Shown: in pieces, positions 57,436 to 64,000 of the stretch
Layout: each line of letters opens with the position of its first letter
Numbering within the stretch: the stretch's first letter is position 1
Source: Candidatus Fermentithermobacillaceae bacterium
GTDB taxonomy: Bacteria > Bacillota > Sulfobacillia > Fermentithermobacillales > DUSS01
Length of the DNA stretch: 64,000 nucleotides
Assembly: GCA_012842495.1 (NCBI GenBank)
Contig: DUSS01000041.1
Span: 1 to 64,000 of the forward strand
Reading direction: 5' to 3'
Made by a program: the position numbers and the translations under genes
The notes under the pieces: generated by a model
What the model saw: only the letters and a program-made list of their open reading frames with translations
Told to the model about the DNA's origin: nothing
Databases searched by the model: none

Positions 57436-58094
57436 CTCCTGCGCTCATCTCCCAGCCGTTTCCGTATCTTTTCCAACACCCGCCCGAAGACCTCATCGCG
57501 TTCGCCGAGCCCATCCACATCTTCGAGGATCCCTTTAGCCCGGTAGTAGTCGATCAGTGGCATGGTGCTTACTTCGTAAACCCGAAGTCGCTCCCTGACG
57601 GTCTCGGGCCTATCGTCGTTTCTCATGATGAGATCCTGTCCGCAGACATCACACTTCCCGGCCACCTTAGGAGGGTCGGTCCTCAGGTTGTAAGGTTTTC
57701 CGCAGGACGGACACACCCGCCTGGAAGCCGACCGAGCCACGAGCTCCTCCACCGGGACATCCAAATTGAGCACCACATCGAGCCCTTTGTTCCCAAGGAT
57801 CTCATCGAGGGCCCGCGCCTGCGACAGATTTCTTGGAAAGCCGTCCAGGACGAATCCAGAAGCAGCCGCAGGGCTTAAAAGTCTTTTTTTCACTACTTCG
57901 ATGGTCACATCGTCGGGGACCAGAGCTCCCTGATCCATGTAGCTTTTGACGAGCTTGCCAAGCTCGGTGCCCTCCCTAACCTCTTGGCGGAAGATGTCAC
58001 CCGGGGCTATGTGGAGAAGACTCATTTTCTCGCTGAGCAAGACAGACTGAGTCCCCTTTCCGGCTCCTGGCGGTCCAACGAAAAGTACGCGCAA
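57432..58094 (-). CDS. adk: Adenylate kinase
   Basis: 220 residues: P-loop VGPPGAGKGTQ, FVLDGFPRNLSQA and a lid with CPSCGKPYNL and KCDVCG, so it is the long, zinc-binding form common in Firmicutes. TTG start, 24 bases after secY. Confidence 0.96.
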   Translation of the reverse strand: MRVLFVGPPGAGKGTQSVLLSEKMSLLHIAPGDIFRQEVREGTELGKLVKSYMDQGALVPDDVTIEVVKKRLLSPAAASGFVLDGFPRNLSQARALDEILGNKGLDVVLNLDVPVEELVARSASRRVCPSCGKPYNLRTDPPKVAGKCDVCGQDLIMRNDDRPETVRERLRVYEVSTMPLIDYYRAKGILEDVDGLGERDEVFGRVLEKIRKRLGDERRS

Positions 58095-58118
58095 GTTCTC
58101 CTGCCTCCCGGATAATCT

Positions 58119-59381
58119 CTACTTCAAGAATCCCTGGTAGTTCCTCATGATGAGCTGAGCTTCCACCTGTTTCATCGTTTCAATGGCCACACCCACTACA
58201 ATAAGCAGCGCTGTGCCGGATAGAGGCGACAGCACCGGAAGTTTCGTAAGCTGGACGAGGAAATGAGGCAACACGGCCACCAGTGCCAGGAAAATCGCCC
58301 CCACCGCCGTAATCCTCATAACGGACCTGGACAGGACGTCCACGGTGGGCTTCCCCGGTCTGATACCTGGAATGAAGCCGCCGTATTTTCTCATGTTCTC
58401 GGCCACGTCGTATGGGTTGAATATCATGGCCGTGTAAAAGAACGTGAACAAGATGATTAGCAGGGCATACATCGCGGTGTACCAGGGGGCGTTATAGTCG
58501 AATATCCTTTGCAAGCTAGCCGCCCAGGGTGCCCGTATGAACGAAGCGATGGTTGCCGGGAACGCCAGAACCGACGAGGCGAAAATGACCGGGATAACCG
58601 AAGCCTGGTTGATCCTGATTGGGATGAAGGTGGCGTACCCTCCCATCATCTTTCTGCCCACAACCCTCTTGGAGTACTGAACCGGAATCCGCCGCTCGCC
58701 CTCGGTAATGAATATGACGCCCAAAACGGTTATGAGCGAGGCCAGAAGCCACAGAAGTAAGTTGTACCACTTGGCCGCACCAAGCTGGTAAAGCCCGACC
58801 ACGTGAAGGATTTCTCCGGGCATCCCCGAGATGATACCGGCGAAGATGAACAGGGAAATGCCGTTGCCGATTCCCTTTTCGGTGATGAGCTCGCCTAGCC
58901 ACATCAGGAAGGCAGTTCCGGCTGTCAAGCTCACAACTATCTGTACCAGCAGCCATATAGACTGCGATTGAAGGGCGCCCTGAGCTCGTATGGCGAAAGT
59001 CATTCCCGTAGCCTGAAGCAGGGCGAGAAGGACCGTTCCATACCTCGTGTACTCCTGGAGCTTCTTTCTCCCGTCCTCTTCCTTGGCCATTTCCTCCCAC
59101 TTGGGGATCACCACGGTCAAAAGCTGTATGATGATCGAGCTATTGATGTAAGGGTAAATACCCATGGCCAGGATGGAGTAAGTCTTAAGAGCTCCTCCGG
59201 AGAAGAGATCGAGGAAGGCGAAGAGCGTCCCTTCCTGAAACAGACGCGCGATAACATCAGGGATTATCCCGGGGACCGGGATAGCTACGCCCACTCTGAA
59301 CACCACCAACATCAACACGGTGAACAGAAAGCGTCTCCTCAGGTCCGGGACTCGCCACGCGTTTCTCAGAGTTCCGAGCAC
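58119..59381 (-). CDS. secY: Protein translocase subunit SecY
   Basis: 420 residues with ten membrane helices. SecY signatures FRVGVAIPVPGI and INSSIIIQLLTVVIPKWEEMAKEEDGRKK, the ERRIPVQYSKRV loop and the plug region FLDLFSGGALKTYSILAMGIYPYI are present. GTG start directly after rplO. Confidence 0.97.
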   Translation of the reverse strand: MLGTLRNAWRVPDLRRRFLFTVLMLVVFRVGVAIPVPGIIPDVIARLFQEGTLFAFLDLFSGGALKTYSILAMGIYPYINSSIIIQLLTVVIPKWEEMAKEEDGRKKLQEYTRYGTVLLALLQATGMTFAIRAQGALQSQSIWLLVQIVVSLTAGTAFLMWLGELITEKGIGNGISLFIFAGIISGMPGEILHVVGLYQLGAAKWYNLLLWLLASLITVLGVIFITEGERRIPVQYSKRVVGRKMMGGYATFIPIRINQASVIPVIFASSVLAFPATIASFIRAPWAASLQRIFDYNAPWYTAMYALLIILFTFFYTAMIFNPYDVAENMRKYGGFIPGIRPGKPTVDVLSRSVMRITAVGAIFLALVAVLPHFLVQLTKLPVLSPLSGTALLIVVGVAIETMKQVEAQLIMRNYQGFLK

Positions 59382-59382
59382 G

Positions 59383-59823
59383 TCAGATCACCTCGGCCTT
59401 TCCGCCCGAAGCTTGAATCTTCTCCATGGCCCGAGCTGAGAACGCGTGGGCCCTCACCGTTAAAGGTTTGCCCAGGTCCCCGTGACCCAGGACTTTCACA
59501 GGGCGATTTTCCTTTATCAAACCGGCTTGGGCCATTTCTTCAGGTCCGATTTCAGCGCCCTCGGGAAACCTGGCCAGCTCACCCACATTCACCGGGGCGT
59601 AATCCATCCGGAAAATGTTCTTAAAGCCGCGCTTCGGTAGTCTCCGAACCAGTTTCGTCTGGCCACCTTCGAACCCGGGGCCCTTTCCTCCGCCGGCGCG
59701 AGCTTTTTGACCTTTATGTCCTCTACCTGCCGTCTTTCCGGTCCCAGAGCCGAGACCCTGTCCTTTTCTTTTCGGCTTTCGGACCGATCCGGGAACCGGT
59801 TTAAGCACTTCATACAGTTCCAT
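59383..59823 (-). CDS. rplO: Ribosomal protein L15
   Basis: 146 residues: the Gly/Arg/Lys-rich start [50 protein letters not shown] and a globular end with [23 protein letters not shown]. Its start overlaps the rpsE end by 14 bases, leaving no space for rpmD (L30). Confidence 0.96.
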   Translation of the reverse strand: MELYEVLKPVPGSVRKPKRKGQGLGSGTGKTAGRGHKGQKARAGGGKGPGFEGGQTKLVRRLPKRGFKNIFRMDYAPVNVGELARFPEGAEIGPEEMAQAGLIKENRPVKVLGHGDLGKPLTVRAHAFSARAMEKIQASGGKAEVI

Positions 59824-60433
59824 CCGAAACTACCTCCGATCGGCTATTGGGGGAAGCTTGACCGGCATCGGCGATGCCCCGAGCTCGCAGTATCTCGTCC
59901 CTGCTTTTCAAGGCCTTCAGCGCCTCCATAGCTGCGTACACCACGTTATAGGGATTGGACGAACCCAGAGACTTAGCCAGAACGTCCCTTATGCCGGCGA
60001 GTTCCATGAGAGGCCTGACTCCCCTCCCGGCGATGATGCCCGTTCCCGGCGAAGCGGGTCGCAACAGGACCATGCCCGCTCCAAAGTGTCCTATTACTTC
60101 GTGCGGTATCGTTCCGCCGTGTCTCGGTACATTTATCAGGTTCTTCTTGGCATCCTCGATGCCTTTCCTTATCGCGTCGGTGAGGTCAAGAGCCTTTCCG
60201 AGGCCGGCGCCGACCTTTCCGTCGCCGTTACCCACAACTACGAGGGCTCTGAAACTCCGGCGCCTTCCCCCTTTCACTGTCTTGGAAACTGGCCCGAAAG
60301 TCACCACAAAATCCTTGAACTCGTCGCTTCTTTCAGCTTCACTTTCGAGGGATATCCGCCTGCCGCGGCTCCTCGGGGACGTCTCCTCACCACGTTCTTC
60401 TCGACCGCCGTGATATCTGTCCCTTTCCGCCAT
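59810..60433 (-). CDS. rpsE: Ribosomal protein S5 with extended ends
   Basis: 207 residues, about 40 more than usual. The core has [42 protein letters not shown] and [38 protein letters not shown]. The N-terminal 38 residues are charged and low-complexity, and a tail of about 20 residues ([19 protein letters not shown]) overlaps rplO. L30, which normally follows S5, is absent. Confidence 0.96.
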   Translation of the reverse strand: MAERDRYHGGREERGEETSPRSRGRRISLESEAERSDEFKDFVVTFGPVSKTVKGGRRRSFRALVVVGNGDGKVGAGLGKALDLTDAIRKGIEDAKKNLINVPRHGGTIPHEVIGHFGAGMVLLRPASPGTGIIAGRGVRPLMELAGIRDVLAKSLGSSNPYNVVYAAMEALKALKSRDEILRARGIADAGQASPNSRSEVVSDGTV

Positions 60434-60454
60434 TCGTTTCCACCTTCTTCCCCG

Positions 60455-60820
60455 CTAGAATGACAGCCCAGCTTCTCTGGCGCCGTCAGCTAGTGCCTTC
60501 ACTCGCCCGTGATACTTGTATCCCGCTCTGTCGAAGATTACCAACTTTACACCACGGGCCAAAGCTTTCTCGCCCAAGAGCTTTCCGACCTGGTAGGCAG
60601 CTTTAACGTCGCTTCCCTTTTCCAACTTGCCCCTGAGTGCAGGATCGAGGCTGGACGCTGCCACCAACGTCTCGCCCCGGGTGTCGTCGATGATCTGGGC
60701 GTATATATGTTTGTTGGAGCGGAACACGCACAGCCTGGGCCGTTCGCTATCCCCGAAGACCCTCTTCCTGATTCTAAGGTGCCGGCGTTTCCTTCTCCAC
60801 GTCTTTTCTTCGCGATCCAC
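60455..60820 (-). CDS. rplR: Ribosomal protein L18
   Basis: 121 residues: [43 protein letters not shown] and [25 protein letters not shown] start. A 5S-rRNA-binding protein. Confidence 0.96.
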   Translation of the reverse strand: MDREEKTWRRKRRHLRIRKRVFGDSERPRLCVFRSNKHIYAQIIDDTRGETLVAASSLDPALRGKLEKGSDVKAAYQVGKLLGEKALARGVKLVIFDRAGYKYHGRVKALADGAREAGLSF

Positions 60821-60856
60821 TGGTAATTCCTCCCTAATGATCCCCGTTCGCCGCTT

Positions 60857-61393
60857 CTACTTGGCAGTCTTAGCAGCTTTTCTGCGGATCTTCTCGCCAA
60901 CGTATTTGATGCCGGAGCCCTGATAAGGCTCAGGAGGCCTCAACCTGCGAATGCGTGCGGCCAGCTCCCCCACGGCCTCCTTGTCTGCCCCGCGGATCAC
61001 GAGGGACGTAGGACTTGGGACGTCGATAACTATTCCTTTAGGCGGCTGGATTTCGACAGGCTTTGCAAAGCCGAGATTCAAAATAACCTTATCGCCGGAC
61101 TTGGTCGCCCTGTAACCGACACCCGACATTTCCAGTGCCTTTTCGTACCCTTCCGTCACTCCGTGAACCATGTTTGCTATGAGCGCCCTGGTTAGCCCGT
61201 GGAGTGATTTGTGAATACGAGAATCGCTCGGTCGCTCAACGCGTATCAAGCCGTCTTGGACCAGCACCTTCATATCGGGGTGGAATTCTCGTTCAAGAGT
61301 TCCCTTGGGTCCCTTGACGGTGAGGCGGTTGCCCTTGAGCTCTACGGATACACCCTTGGGAATCGCCACCGGTTGTCGCCCAACGCGAGACAT
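60857..61393 (-). CDS. rplF: Ribosomal protein L6
   Basis: 178 residues: SRVGRQPVAIPKGVSVELKGNRLTVKGPKGTLER at the start and the signature PEPYQGSGIKYVGEKIRRKAAKT at the end. ATG 61393 is preferred; GTG 61417 adds eight residues and overlaps rpsH. Confidence 0.96.
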   Translation of the reverse strand: MSRVGRQPVAIPKGVSVELKGNRLTVKGPKGTLEREFHPDMKVLVQDGLIRVERPSDSRIHKSLHGLTRALIANMVHGVTEGYEKALEMSGVGYRATKSGDKVILNLGFAKPVEIQPPKGIVIDVPSPTSLVIRGADKEAVGELAARIRRLRPPEPYQGSGIKYVGEKIRRKAAKTAK

Positions 61394-61410
61394 GACCTTC
61401 ACCTCCCCAC

Positions 61411-61806
61411 CTACCAAACGTAGCAGATGACTTCGCCGCCAAGGCCGAGAGCTCTCGCATCCTTATCGGTCATAACCCCTTTGGACGTCGAGATTATCGC
61501 AATTCCCAGTCCGCCCAGGACCCTCGGAAGTTCTTCCTTTTTTGCGTAAATCCTCAGCCCCGGTTTGGAAATCTGTCGAATCCCGCTGATAGCCGGCATC
61601 TTCGACGGTCCATACTTGAGGTAAACGCGAATGTAACTCTTTGATCCGTTTGTCCGGATCTCATAGTCACGAATAAACCCCTGCTTTTTCAAAACATCCA
61701 AGATGGCGGCTTTCAACTTCGAGCACGAGAACTCGACGCTATCGTGTCTTGCCATACCGGCATTGCGGAGGCGTGTCAACATGTCGCCAATGGGATCGAC
61801 CATCAT
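61411..61806 (-). CDS. rpsH: Ribosomal protein S8
   Basis: 131 residues: [44 protein letters not shown] and [31 protein letters not shown]. Two adjacent ATGs (61806, 61803) could start it. Confidence 0.96.
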   Translation of the reverse strand: MMVDPIGDMLTRLRNAGMARHDSVEFSCSKLKAAILDVLKKQGFIRDYEIRTNGSKSYIRVYLKYGPSKMPAISGIRQISKPGLRIYAKKEELPRVLGGLGIAIISTSKGVMTDKDARALGLGGEVICYVW

Positions 61807-61819
61807 GAAAAACCCCTCC

Positions 61820-62005
61820 TTACCAGCTGGCCTTTCGGACGCCTGGAATCTCGCCCCTATGAGCCAGCTTTCTGAAACAGTGCCGGCAAAGGCCGAATTT
61901 CCTCATATAAGCGTGAGCCCGCCCGCAGATTCGGCACCTGTTAACCTTCTGCGTCTTGAACTTGGGCTCTTTTTTGGCTTTCATGATTTTCGCCAGAGTC
62001 GCCAA
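61820..62005 (-). CDS. rpsZ: Ribosomal protein S14, zinc (type Z) form
   Basis: 61 residues with CRICGR and [22 protein letters not shown], the CxxC pairs that bind zinc in short S14 proteins. Standard in Gram-positive spc operons. Confidence 0.96.
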   Translation of the reverse strand: MATLAKIMKAKKEPKFKTQKVNRCRICGRAHAYMRKFGLCRHCFRKLAHRGEIPGVRKASW

Positions 62006-62017
62006 TGGATCTCCCCC

Positions 62018-62569
62018 TCATTCTGAGAACGGCATACCCAGGAGCTTCAGAAGCTGGTATGCCTCCTCGTCCGTTTTTGCAGTTGTCACGATAGTCACGT
62101 CCATACCCCGGATTTTAGTGACCTTGTCATAGTCGATCTCCGGGAATATCACCTGTTCTTTGATGCCCAGAGAGTAGTTGCCTCGTCCGTCCAGGCCTTT
62201 TGGAGAAACACCTTTGAAGTCCCTCACCCGGGGAAGCGCAATGTAGAAAAGCTTCTCAAGGAAGTCGTACATGCGCTCCCCTCGGAGCGTGACCTTGGCG
62301 CCGATCTTCATACCCGCTCTCACTTTGAAAGCAGAAATAGAGCGTTTTGCTCTGGTGATCACGGGCCTCTGGCCGGTGATTTGCATCAGGTCAGCTACGG
62401 CACCGTCCAGCACGTCGGGGTTTTGAGTCGCTTCTCCAACCCCCATGTTCACCACAACTTTCTCGAGCCGGGGCACCTGGAAGCGGTTCTTATATCCGAA
62501 CATCTTCATCATAGCTGGTACGACTTCCGTCTCATACACCTTCTTCAGCGCCACTTCACTCACCCTCAC
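62018..62569 (-). CDS. rplE: Ribosomal protein L5
   Basis: 183 residues: [41 protein letters not shown] and [34 protein letters not shown] start, coupled to rplX by a four-base overlap. Confidence 0.96.
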   Translation of the reverse strand: MRVSEVALKKVYETEVVPAMMKMFGYKNRFQVPRLEKVVVNMGVGEATQNPDVLDGAVADLMQITGQRPVITRAKRSISAFKVRAGMKIGAKVTLRGERMYDFLEKLFYIALPRVRDFKGVSPKGLDGRGNYSLGIKEQVIFPEIDYDKVTKIRGMDVTIVTTAKTDEEAYQLLKLLGMPFSE

Positions 62570-62886
62570 TTATCCATCGGCTGACCGCATCGCACGCATG
62601 CCCTGACCTTAGTTCCGTCCTTTTCTACCTTTCGTATCCTCGTAGCCCGGGAGCATGCCGGGCAAACCAGCATGACGTTGGAGCGCCGGATAGGCGCTTC
62701 CTTCTCAATAATGCCTCCCTGCTGGGCTTCTTTGGTCGGACGTTGGTGCTTCTTGACCACGTTTACCCGTTCCACGATCAGGGAATCGTCTTCAGGAATC
62801 ACCCTGATGACCTTCCCTTTTTTGCCCTTATACTTGCCGGAGAGCACGACGACGGTGTCGCCCTTCTTGATATCCAAATTCGCCAC
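62566..62886 (-). CDS. rplX: Ribosomal protein L24
   Basis: 106 residues: a KOW start ([24 protein letters not shown]) and a tail with CPAC and CVRC cysteine pairs that form a zinc ribbon in many bacterial L24 proteins. Confidence 0.96.
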   Translation of the reverse strand: MANLDIKKGDTVVVLSGKYKGKKGKVIRVIPEDDSLIVERVNVVKKHQRPTKEAQQGGIIEKEAPIRRSNVMLVCPACSRATRIRKVEKDGTKVRACVRCGQPMDK

Positions 62887-62896
62887 CTCCCGTGCG

Positions 62897-63265
62897 CTAC
62901 AGAACCTCAGGGGCGAGCGAAAGGATCTTGGTGAAGTGCTTGTCCCTGAGTTCTCTTGCTACCGGGCCGAAGATTCGCGTACCGTGAGGCTCTTTTTCGT
63001 CCCGCAGTATCACGGCGGCGTTGTCATCGAACCGGATGTAAGTCCCATCGGGCCTCCTCACGTTTTTCCTCATCCGCACAACTACGGCCTTGACCACGTC
63101 GCCCTTTTTGACAACGCCTCCTGGTGTAGCCTCTTTTACCGTAGCTACGATGACATCGCCGAGCCCGGCATAACGGCGGTAAGACCCTCCTAGGACCCGT
63201 ATGCACATTAGTTCTTTCGCGCCCGTATTATCCGCTACGGTGAGCCTGGTCTGAGCCTGGATCAT
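62897..63265 (-). CDS. rplN: Ribosomal protein L14
   Basis: 122 residues: [28 protein letters not shown] and [31 protein letters not shown] overlaps the rpsQ stop (ATGA). Confidence 0.97.
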   Translation of the reverse strand: MIQAQTRLTVADNTGAKELMCIRVLGGSYRRYAGLGDVIVATVKEATPGGVVKKGDVVKAVVVRMRKNVRRPDGTYIRFDDNAAVILRDEKEPHGTRIFGPVARELRDKHFTKILSLAPEVL

Positions 63266-63549
63266 TTCTCTTCACCCCCGGCAGATTCCACGAGGGCAGG
63301 AGAGCGCTTTTCAAGAACCCGCACGACGCGCCAGTGCTTCTCTTTGGAAAGCGGCCTGGTCTCGTTCAAAAGCACAACGTCCCCTACCTGGGTCTCGTTT
63401 TTTTCGTCGTGGGCCTTTACCTTTCGCGTCCTCCTGATACGCTTCCCGTATAGCGGGTGGACCTCCCAGTATTCCACCAGGACAACGGCGGTTTTGTCCA
63501 TCTTCCTTGACACCACGGTGCCCGTGAGCTCTTTCCGCTTACCTCGCAA
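63262..63549 (-). CDS. rpsQ: Ribosomal protein S17
   Basis: 95 residues: [70 protein letters not shown] start, overlapping rpmC by 11 bases. A short acidic tail follows the core. Confidence 0.96.
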   Translation of the reverse strand: MRGKRKELTGTVVSRKMDKTAVVLVEYWEVHPLYGKRIRRTRKVKAHDEKNETQVGDVVLLNETRPLSKEKHWRVVRVLEKRSPALVESAGGEEK

Positions 63550-63763
63550 CTTCGTTCACCTCTCCCTTGCCCCGGCCGAGCTCCCTTTCCCGCTTTATGG
63601 TCTTAACTCGAGCGATGGCCCTTTTCACTTCCCGGATCCGCATCACGTTGTCCAGTTGTCCGGTGGCTAGCTGAAAGCGCAGGTTGAAGAGCTCCTGCTT
63701 TAGGTCCCTTATCTTCTCGTCGATTTCCTTGTCACTCATCGCCCGTATCTCCTGCACTTTCAT
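63539..63763 (-). CDS. rpmC: Ribosomal protein L29
   Basis: 74 residues: two long helices with [56 protein letters not shown]. It overlaps the rplP end by 32 bases. Confidence 0.95.
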   Translation of the reverse strand: MKVQEIRAMSDKEIDEKIRDLKQELFNLRFQLATGQLDNVMRIREVKRAIARVKTIKRERELGRGKGEVNEVAR

Positions 63764-64000
63764 CCGCGGTCACCACCTCTCGGTTCGAGCTTTGGCCGAC
63801 ATCTTCCCTTATTTGAAACTTGGTTTTAACCGATAACTTGTGGCCGGCTAGCCGCATAGCTTCCCTGGCCATATCCTCCGGCACGCCTGCCATCTCGAAC
63901 AAAACCCGGCCGGGCTTCACGACTGCGACCCAGTACTCCGGGTTGCCCTTTCCGGAACCCATACGGGTCTCCGCCGGCTTCTTAGTAATCGGAGTATCGG
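63732..64000 (-). CDS. rplP: Ribosomal protein L16, C-terminal part (runs off the window)
   Basis: The frame is open to the window edge. The visible 88 residues include [37 protein letters not shown] and [15 protein letters not shown], the L16 C-terminal half. After KFQIRED a polar tail ([19 protein letters not shown]) continues, longer than the family usually has, and it coincides with the overlap into rpmC. The N terminus lies outside. Confidence 0.95.
   Translation of the reverse strand, partial: DTPITKKPAETRMGSGKGNPEYWVAVVKPGRVLFEMAGVPEDMAREAMRLAGHKLSVKTKFQIREDVGQSSNREVVTADESAGDTGDE

Overview
The window reads as a chromosomal stretch of a spore-forming, probably anaerobic Bacillota (Clostridia-like) bacterium. 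The signs are a spc/alpha ribosomal operon that runs into ecfA1-ecfA2-ecfT-truA-rplM-rpsI-cwlD, a zinc-type S14, a gap-pgk-tpiA-gpmI-eno-secG glycolytic operon, CwlD and YaaH-type cortex hydrolases, a small 4Fe-4S ferredoxin, a membrane pyrophosphatase and a complete clostridial ornithine-degradation cluster. Most of the DNA is GC-rich (39 of 60 bases at 15361-15420 by hand count). The first 5.5 kb is clearly AT-richer (23 of 60 G+C at 4081-4140) and looks imported. Nearly all genes are on the minus strand; only the 24.05 kb amidase and a small gene at 31.57 kb are on the plus strand.

Region by region. 1-156: one end of an IS66-type insertion sequence. 226-5509: a compact RiPP (ribosomally made, modified peptide) operon with a sigma-A promoter, a PqqD-like leader-binding protein, a radical SAM/SPASM enzyme, a previously unlisted 31-residue precursor peptide gene and two ABC half-exporters. 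5510-6088: a coding-poor junction ending in tRNA-Pro. 6.2-11.5 kb: yfcE-type phosphoesterase, rdgB, rph, a UPF0316 membrane protein, a MarR regulator, tmRNA, smpB and an HD-domain protein. 11.6-21.5 kb: rpoN followed by gap-pgk-tpiA-gpmI-eno-secG-hppA. 21.5-31.2 kb: a P-loop/Asp23 fusion, a TPR protein, cell-wall amidase, GH18 protein, M19 dipeptidase, ferredoxin, murI and an FMN-binding lipoprotein. 31.5-35.2 kb: a small DUF6514-like gene overlapping a convergent NYN nuclease gene, tRNA-Arg, a GDT1-like half transporter and a glycosyltransferase with a very large insertion. 35.3-40.4 kb: a GTPase of the cyclic-2,3-diphosphoglycerate synthetase family, ornithine carbamoyltransferase and the AmmeMemoRadiSam pair. 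40.4-48.3 kb: ord-ortA-ortB-oraS-oraE-mutL-like-orr. 48.4-64 kb: cwlD, rpsI, rplM, truA, the ECF transporter core and the ribosomal operon back to a partial rplP.

How they work together. The ornithine cluster converts L-ornithine through D-ornithine and 2,4-diaminopentanoate to alanine and acetyl-CoA; its genes overlap by 4 to 14 bases, which suggests translational coupling, and a MutL/GlmL-type protein probably reactivates the B12-dependent aminomutase. The neighbouring carbamoyltransferase could feed ornithine in, but that is inference. The glycolytic operon joins lower glycolysis to a K+-dependent-type pyrophosphatase. The most novel item is the RiPP operon, whose precursor has a CxxxC core and no obvious match to a peptide family I know. 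Other oddities are the absence of L30 (rpmD) from its usual place, the Memo-AMMECR1 fusion and the insertion-bearing glycosyltransferase.
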